A DNA stretch of 64,000 nucleotides, taken from Epiperipatus broadwayi. Lineage: Eukaryota > Onychophora > Udeonychophora > Euonychophora > Peripatidae. Below are positions 60,230-64,000 of this stretch, one piece after another. The DNA lies in assembly GCA_028023455.1 (NCBI GenBank), contig JAQFVV010000030.1:6902501-6966500 (forward strand), given 5' to 3'. The translations under genes were made by a program, and so were the position numbers. Within the stretch, counting starts at the first letter, position 1; each line of letters opens with the position of its first letter. The notes below the pieces were generated by a model. That model ran no database searches. It was not told the DNA's origin and worked only from the letters and a program-made list of their open reading frames with translations.

Positions 60230-60741
60230 CATTTTCATTTTTTCTGCAAACATGAGTTAAGTGTCCTTTAATGCCACAAATACGATATTTTTCTGATTTG
60301 AATTTGCACTCCCTTTTTGTGTACCCCACAATTCCGCAATAATAGCATGTTAATTCATTTTTTATGAATTTTTTTTTTTAAGTGATTTATTCTTCTTAAC
60401 TCTATATACACTTATAGTATTTTTTAAAATTCCTTTGCTACCGTTTGATATTAGGTCATGAGCTATACATTTTGTGATAGCCATTCTGTATGTTATATCC
60501 ACTTCACTTAGTAGAGTTTTCCTAAGATTGTGTACCAACATCCCATATAGAGATTGATCCAGAAGCATGTCCTCTAAATCCGTCGTAAATTCATGTCTGG
60601 CCAATGTACACCAGATGTATAATCTTTGTAATTCTCTCAAGGTACTTGTTTTCTTGTTACTGCTGGATGAAAATATATAGTAAGATTTTTTTATTAATTT
60701 ACTGTATGGCATGTCTTCTGAAATCTTGGGTCACATAATTG
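60230..60741 (-). pseudogene. gypsy gag, 3' portion with two damaged CCHC knuckles
   Basis: The open minus-strand frame 60362-60712 has a gag-like helical region ('LRELQRL', 'FTTDLEDMLLDQ', 'LHNLRKTLL' type segments). Below it, between 60248 and 60351, are two zinc knuckles: the first has Tyr for the His ligand (CYYCGIVGYTKREC), the second lacks its first Cys (YRICGIKGHLTHVC). The frame is cut at 60741 by the inserted element. Confidence 0.75.
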
Positions 60742-60834
60742 GGTTGTTTTCTCATCCTTGGTGTTCGCCTTAAGATGTCGCTACTTCTAGGTAAATTCCT
60801 AGAAATATAATGTTTCACCAGCCTTCACCCAACC

Positions 60835-61035
60835 AAAGAGGAATTTTTCTACGTTATAAACGCAGAAAAGTCCTCACGTTATGTTGGACGAGGAGGCAGC
60901 GACAGAAGCCAACACAAAGAGACTTCTTTCTATGATAAAACACAGAAAGAGTTCCCGACGGCTGCCGGTTATGGTTTTTTTTCTATGCTAAAAGCAAAGA
61001 GAAAGAAATGCCTTGATCGGCTGCCGTAGTAGTTG
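60835..61035 (+). repeat. tandem array 1 in the inserted element
   Basis: Three diverged units share 'ttctayg.ta.aaac.cagaaa.ag' followed by 'cgacggctgccg' or a similar sequence. The ttcta starts are at 60847, 60928 and 60980. Confidence 0.55.
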
Positions 61036-61319
61036 GTTTTGTTCATCATTTTCTCGTCATAGTAGAATATCTATTTTCTTTGTAGTTTCGTGTGAGAGTG
61101 TGTGTCTTTGAAGCAGTCGTAGTTTTTTTTTAATTTGATAAGACGTCTATTTTTTTTAATGTGTTGTAACTTACTTTACTGTTGTAAGTTTAGTAATAAT
61201 GTCCTGAAGATTCCATTACGAAGGGGTAACCCTCAAAAATTGCTTTTAAGGGTACGAAAGGAAAAAAAAAATAAAGGATCATGCGAAAAGTACCATTTTC
61301 GTGAGAATTTGTCCATGAC

Positions 61320-61700
61320 CAGTTACTTTTGCTATATATATATACACACAAACAAAAACAACCCACTGTCTAATTATTAGGAATTACTTCTCCGAAAAAT
61401 AAAATTAGTCGGGTATTATTTTTTTTTTGTTTTGTTACATTTATTATTTCAAAATAAGATTAGTTTTTATATCTACACACTAACAAAAACAATCCAGTTA
61501 CTGATTAATTACTGTCTTTAAAAAAAAAAGCAAATTCAACGGGGTTTGATTATTTTCAATGGAGTCTTTGAATTACGGTTTGTTTGTTTTTATATATACA
61601 CAAGATTTACCAAAAAAAAAAAAAGAAACCCACTTTCTGATTAATTACTGTCAAAAGAAACGCAAATTAGTCAGCTATCATTTTTAAATTTAGTATTTCA
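61320..61700 (+). repeat. tandem array 2 in the inserted element, about 130-bp unit
   Basis: Three units recur around 'tatatacacac..acaaaaaca.ccca.t.tctgattaattactgtc', near 61346, 61483 and 61609, each followed by 'gcaaatt.agtc'-like sequence. The 81-codon frame across 61135-61380 is not a gene. Confidence 0.6.
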
Positions 61701-61744
61701 GTAACGGGACACACATGAAGTCCAAAAAAAAAATGAGAAAAAGC

Positions 61745-62150
61745 CCCATAACTTTAAAGACACACACAAACTCCAAAACAATCTAAGATTAATAAACATA
61801 GACTTATTACGTCTTGCTTTTGAATCAAATTATTGATTTACTCTTGCAAAAAAAATACCGTAACTTTAAAAAGACACATCTAAAGTCCAAAAAAAAATTC
61901 GAAAAAGCCTCGTAACTTTAAAGATACACACACAAACTCAAAAACAAGATAAGATTAATAAACATTTACTTATTACGTCTTGCTTTTGAATAAAATTATT
62001 GATTTACTCTTGCAAAAAAAAAAAAAAAAAGACCGTAACTTTAAAAAGACACACGTAAAGTCAAAAAAAAAAAAAATTAGAAAAACACCGTAACTTTAAT
62101 GACACACAAACTTAAAAACAAGATAAGATTAATAAACATTTACAAAAATG
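61745..62150 (+). repeat. tandem array 3 in the inserted element, about 165-178-bp unit
   Basis: 'ccgtaactttaaagacacacacaaac' recurs at 61747, 61911 and 62089. The units share 'aagattaataaacat..acttattacgtcttgcttttgaat'. The third unit is partial. Confidence 0.8.
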
Positions 62151-62329
62151 AAAAAAACTAACATCATATAATAGTATTAGTTAGTAGAATATTTTATTAC
62201 AAATCTAAGAAATCAGTTCTTTTTAGATCAAATCGATCATTTAGGTCCGGCCCGGAATCGTTATATGTATATGTTTTCTATTAGCATCAACGCCATCTTA
62301 AGGCAAACACCAAGGATGAGAATACAACC

Positions 62330-62511
62330 GAAATTGCTTAACAATTTGTAGAACATTGTTATTGGCAAAAAACAAACAGTGTTGAAACTTTAAGCTTATC
62401 ATCTTCAATTTTACTGATCCTCATATAATGATCTATGTACTCCACCTATATATTTCGCACTGAGGGATTACTGACATCAAATTCTCGCAAGTTATGAATG
62501 GGAACTGCCAT
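62330..62511 (-). pseudogene. gypsy gag, 5' portion
   Basis: An ATG at 62509-62511 (minus) opens 'MAVPIHNLREFDVSNPSV', followed by a short region with a stop, then 'MRISKIEDDKLKVSTL', typical of the gag N terminus. It lies about 90 bases inside the 5' LTR and is separated from the rest of gag by the inserted element. Confidence 0.75.
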
Positions 62512-62600
62512 TTTTCCTTTTTTCTTTTTCACACAAATGCTTTCTTCTTTAACCTAATTTTCTATGCAAGTTCTTCCTAAAAACTGTCCATTGTGCCAAT

Positions 62601-63223
62601 TGTCATGTCCATGGAGATATAATCTCAGCCATGTAAGCAAAAATGAATAATACACGCACAACTTGAATAGATATATCAGCAAGTGTATTTCTATTTTCTG
62701 AGACATTAACTTAACGATATAATAAGTACAATAAAATTATATTACTGGTAATAATTTATCCCATTTACTTTTGGGAAATTGCTATAGAATATACTTAGTG
62801 TGAAAATATCTTACTTCACACACATCTGATAATTATATAGTTCATTTGTATCCAAATGTTTTATTTACTTGTTTAATCAAAATCTATGCAAACATTTTTT
62901 CAATTGATAATAGTAAGTAATTTTCTAAAATTTGTTCAGCATTATCTTTTCTGTCTTTCGAAGATGCACTGTTTTAATTTTGTCAGCTGTTTTTTCCTTT
63001 TGACTCTGACTGACTGCTTTTGACTGCTGCATGCTAAGAATCTCGGACTTTTTTATTAGTTATACTAATTTACATAATTTATTTTAAAAGTTCTTTTTAT
63101 AATAAGTTTTTTCTTGAGTAATCATTCTGGGGAGAAAAAAATAATAATACTGTCTGTGCAATGTATATGATTTAATTAAAATTTTATTTATCCATAATTT
63201 AAAATATTTGCATCATCTGTACA
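62601..63223 (-). repeat. 5' LTR of the gypsy element
   Basis: Counterpart of 56641-57243, 20 bp longer because of small indels. It ends TGT..ACA-type and abuts the CTAGT duplication at 63224-63228. Confidence 0.9.
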
Positions 63224-63603
63224 CTAGTAAAATTTTGTTTCTAGTTTTTCATAATTCAAAAGTACATTTAAAAATTATAGTTTACATTTCTAACTTAGTC
63301 TGTTAATGATATGGCGTGGTTTTTAGAACATTGATTTTAACCATTGGTTTGCATATCCCATTCAGAGAATGTTTTGAATCAGCTTAGGGTGGCATGTTAA
63401 TGGTTTTGAAAATGTCCGACTATTGAAAAGTCAAGTTAATGAATAATAATACTAATTTTTGTTTCATCTAATCCATAAGGTGTTTTTTGTAAAAATTCAG
63501 GAATCATTCAAAATTTTTTTAATATCTATTAACTTGAAATAAAAATCTTTCTTTTTTATTATCATTGTGCATTCACTGATGACTTTATCATTAATTTTAT
63601 TAT

Positions 63604-63680
63604 TGGTGGGCTTGGTGTAATAGTAGGGTAGTAGGATTTGATGCTCAAACTCCATAGATTAGGTTCATCTCTGTCCTTTA
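63604..63680 (+). repeat. possible tRNA-derived SINE fragment (third family)
   Basis: 'ggtgtaatagtagggtagtaggatttgatgctcaaactccatagattaggttcatctctg' has a plausible A-box region and a B-box-like 'aggttcatctc' 35-40 bases later. The rest of 63229-64000 shows nothing recognisable. Confidence 0.4.
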
Positions 63681-64000
63681 TGTTCTCAAACTTTTTATGA
63701 ATTTCTGAACAATAGACTGTTTGATTTATTATTATTATTTTTATTATCGGTTTATATGTATCCTATTGATATAAAAAGTTTCATTATTTTTAGGATTAAC
63801 TAAATTTAAAATATTAATAGAAATCGTATTAAGGGGTGTCAATAATGTTAAGTATTATCATTTAGTTATGGCTATCTATTGTCTACAATACTTTTCCAGA
63901 TAATTTAAACAGTGCATATTTTCTATTTGTTTAGTTATTTTATTTTTTATGCTTTTTGTGCCACTAATTACATATAAGACTTACATAAGTAAACATAGCA

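Larger units (their letters stand above)
60742..62329. mobile_element. terminal-inverted-repeat element inserted in gypsy gag
   Basis: The left end GGTTGTTTTCTCATCCTTGG..GTTCGCCTTAAGATG and the right end (complement) GGTTGTATTCTCATCCTTGG..GTTTGCCTTAAGATG match over about 40 bp. The flanks are gag sequence from two parts of the same ORF. Target duplication is unclear (CAATTWY-like on both sides). No transposase was found. The interior holds three separate tandem arrays (60835-61030, 61320-61700, 61745-62150). Long inverted ends with subterminal tandem repeats are common in Mutator-like elements, but I cannot assign a superfamily. Confidence 0.7.
56641..63223 (-). mobile_element. Ty3/gypsy LTR retrotransposon, complete but inactive
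   Basis: LTRs lie at 56641-57243 (3' LTR) and 62601-63223 (5' LTR), both beginning TGTCATGTCCATGG on the plus strand. The target duplication CTAGT is perfect at 56636-56640 and 63224-63228. The minus strand encodes gag, CCHC knuckles, protease, reverse transcriptase, RNase H and integrase in the Ty3/gypsy order. A 1.6-kb terminal-inverted-repeat element interrupts gag. LTRs differ at roughly a fifth of positions by eye, so the insertion is old. Next to the 5' LTR the minus strand reads A-TTGGCACAATGGACAG, a primer-binding-site position whose tRNA I do not recognise. Confidence 0.92.

Overview
The window looks like animal nuclear DNA that is very AT-rich (by eye about a quarter G+C). I found no intact host gene, and no rRNA or conventional tRNA gene. 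The longest reading frame is about 150 codons. Every reading frame I could recognise belongs to a transposable element: Penelope-like GIY-YIG endonucleases, hAT transposases, an RTE-type LINE, a Ty3/gypsy pol and one fragment of an unnamed element protein. Abundant Penelope-like elements, hAT elements and a tRNA-derived SINE fit an invertebrate metazoan, but I cannot name the species. The segment is intergenic or intronic and built largely of layered, decaying insertions.

Layout. 0-5 kb: 3' end of a LINE, a SINE with a 15-bp target duplication, a palindromic MITE, a hammerhead-bearing palindromic element (family A) and an internally deleted hAT. 6-7.8 kb: a 186-bp SPIN-like hAT with perfect 8-bp duplications, and palindromic family C. 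9.6-10 kb: fragment of an element protein. 12.6-16.1 kb: an RTE-type LINE with an inverted 5' end and a family A insertion in its reverse transcriptase region. 17.5-18.2 kb: a G+C-elevated block with a 30-bp minisatellite. 21.7-25.9 kb: two hAT elements sharing three CTCTAGAG copies, a 1-kb palindrome (family B), a family A element with a nested hAT, and a SINE. 26.9-35.2 kb: two Penelope-like endonuclease remnants flanking a 3.3-kb hAT that itself holds a 300-bp palindrome. 36-54.5 kb: more family B copies, a hAT pseudogene, tandem arrays, a SINE and a palindrome. 56.6-63.2 kb: a complete but dead Ty3/gypsy element with LTRs and a 5-bp duplication, whose gag is split by a 1.6-kb terminal-inverted-repeat element.

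The most interesting system is the set of palindromic elements of families A and B. Their arms carry motifs that fold, by hand, as type I hammerhead ribozymes: a CUGANGA box, stem II, GAAA, a very short self-complementary stem III, and a two-part stem I. Family A inserts with 12-14-bp target duplications. Hammerheads of this kind are known from Penelope-like retroelements and from the small retrozymes that depend on them. The window also holds two Penelope-like endonuclease remnants, so the palindromes are probably Penelope-type terminal repeats or non-autonomous partners. The least damaged ribozyme copy is at 39315-39375 on the minus strand.
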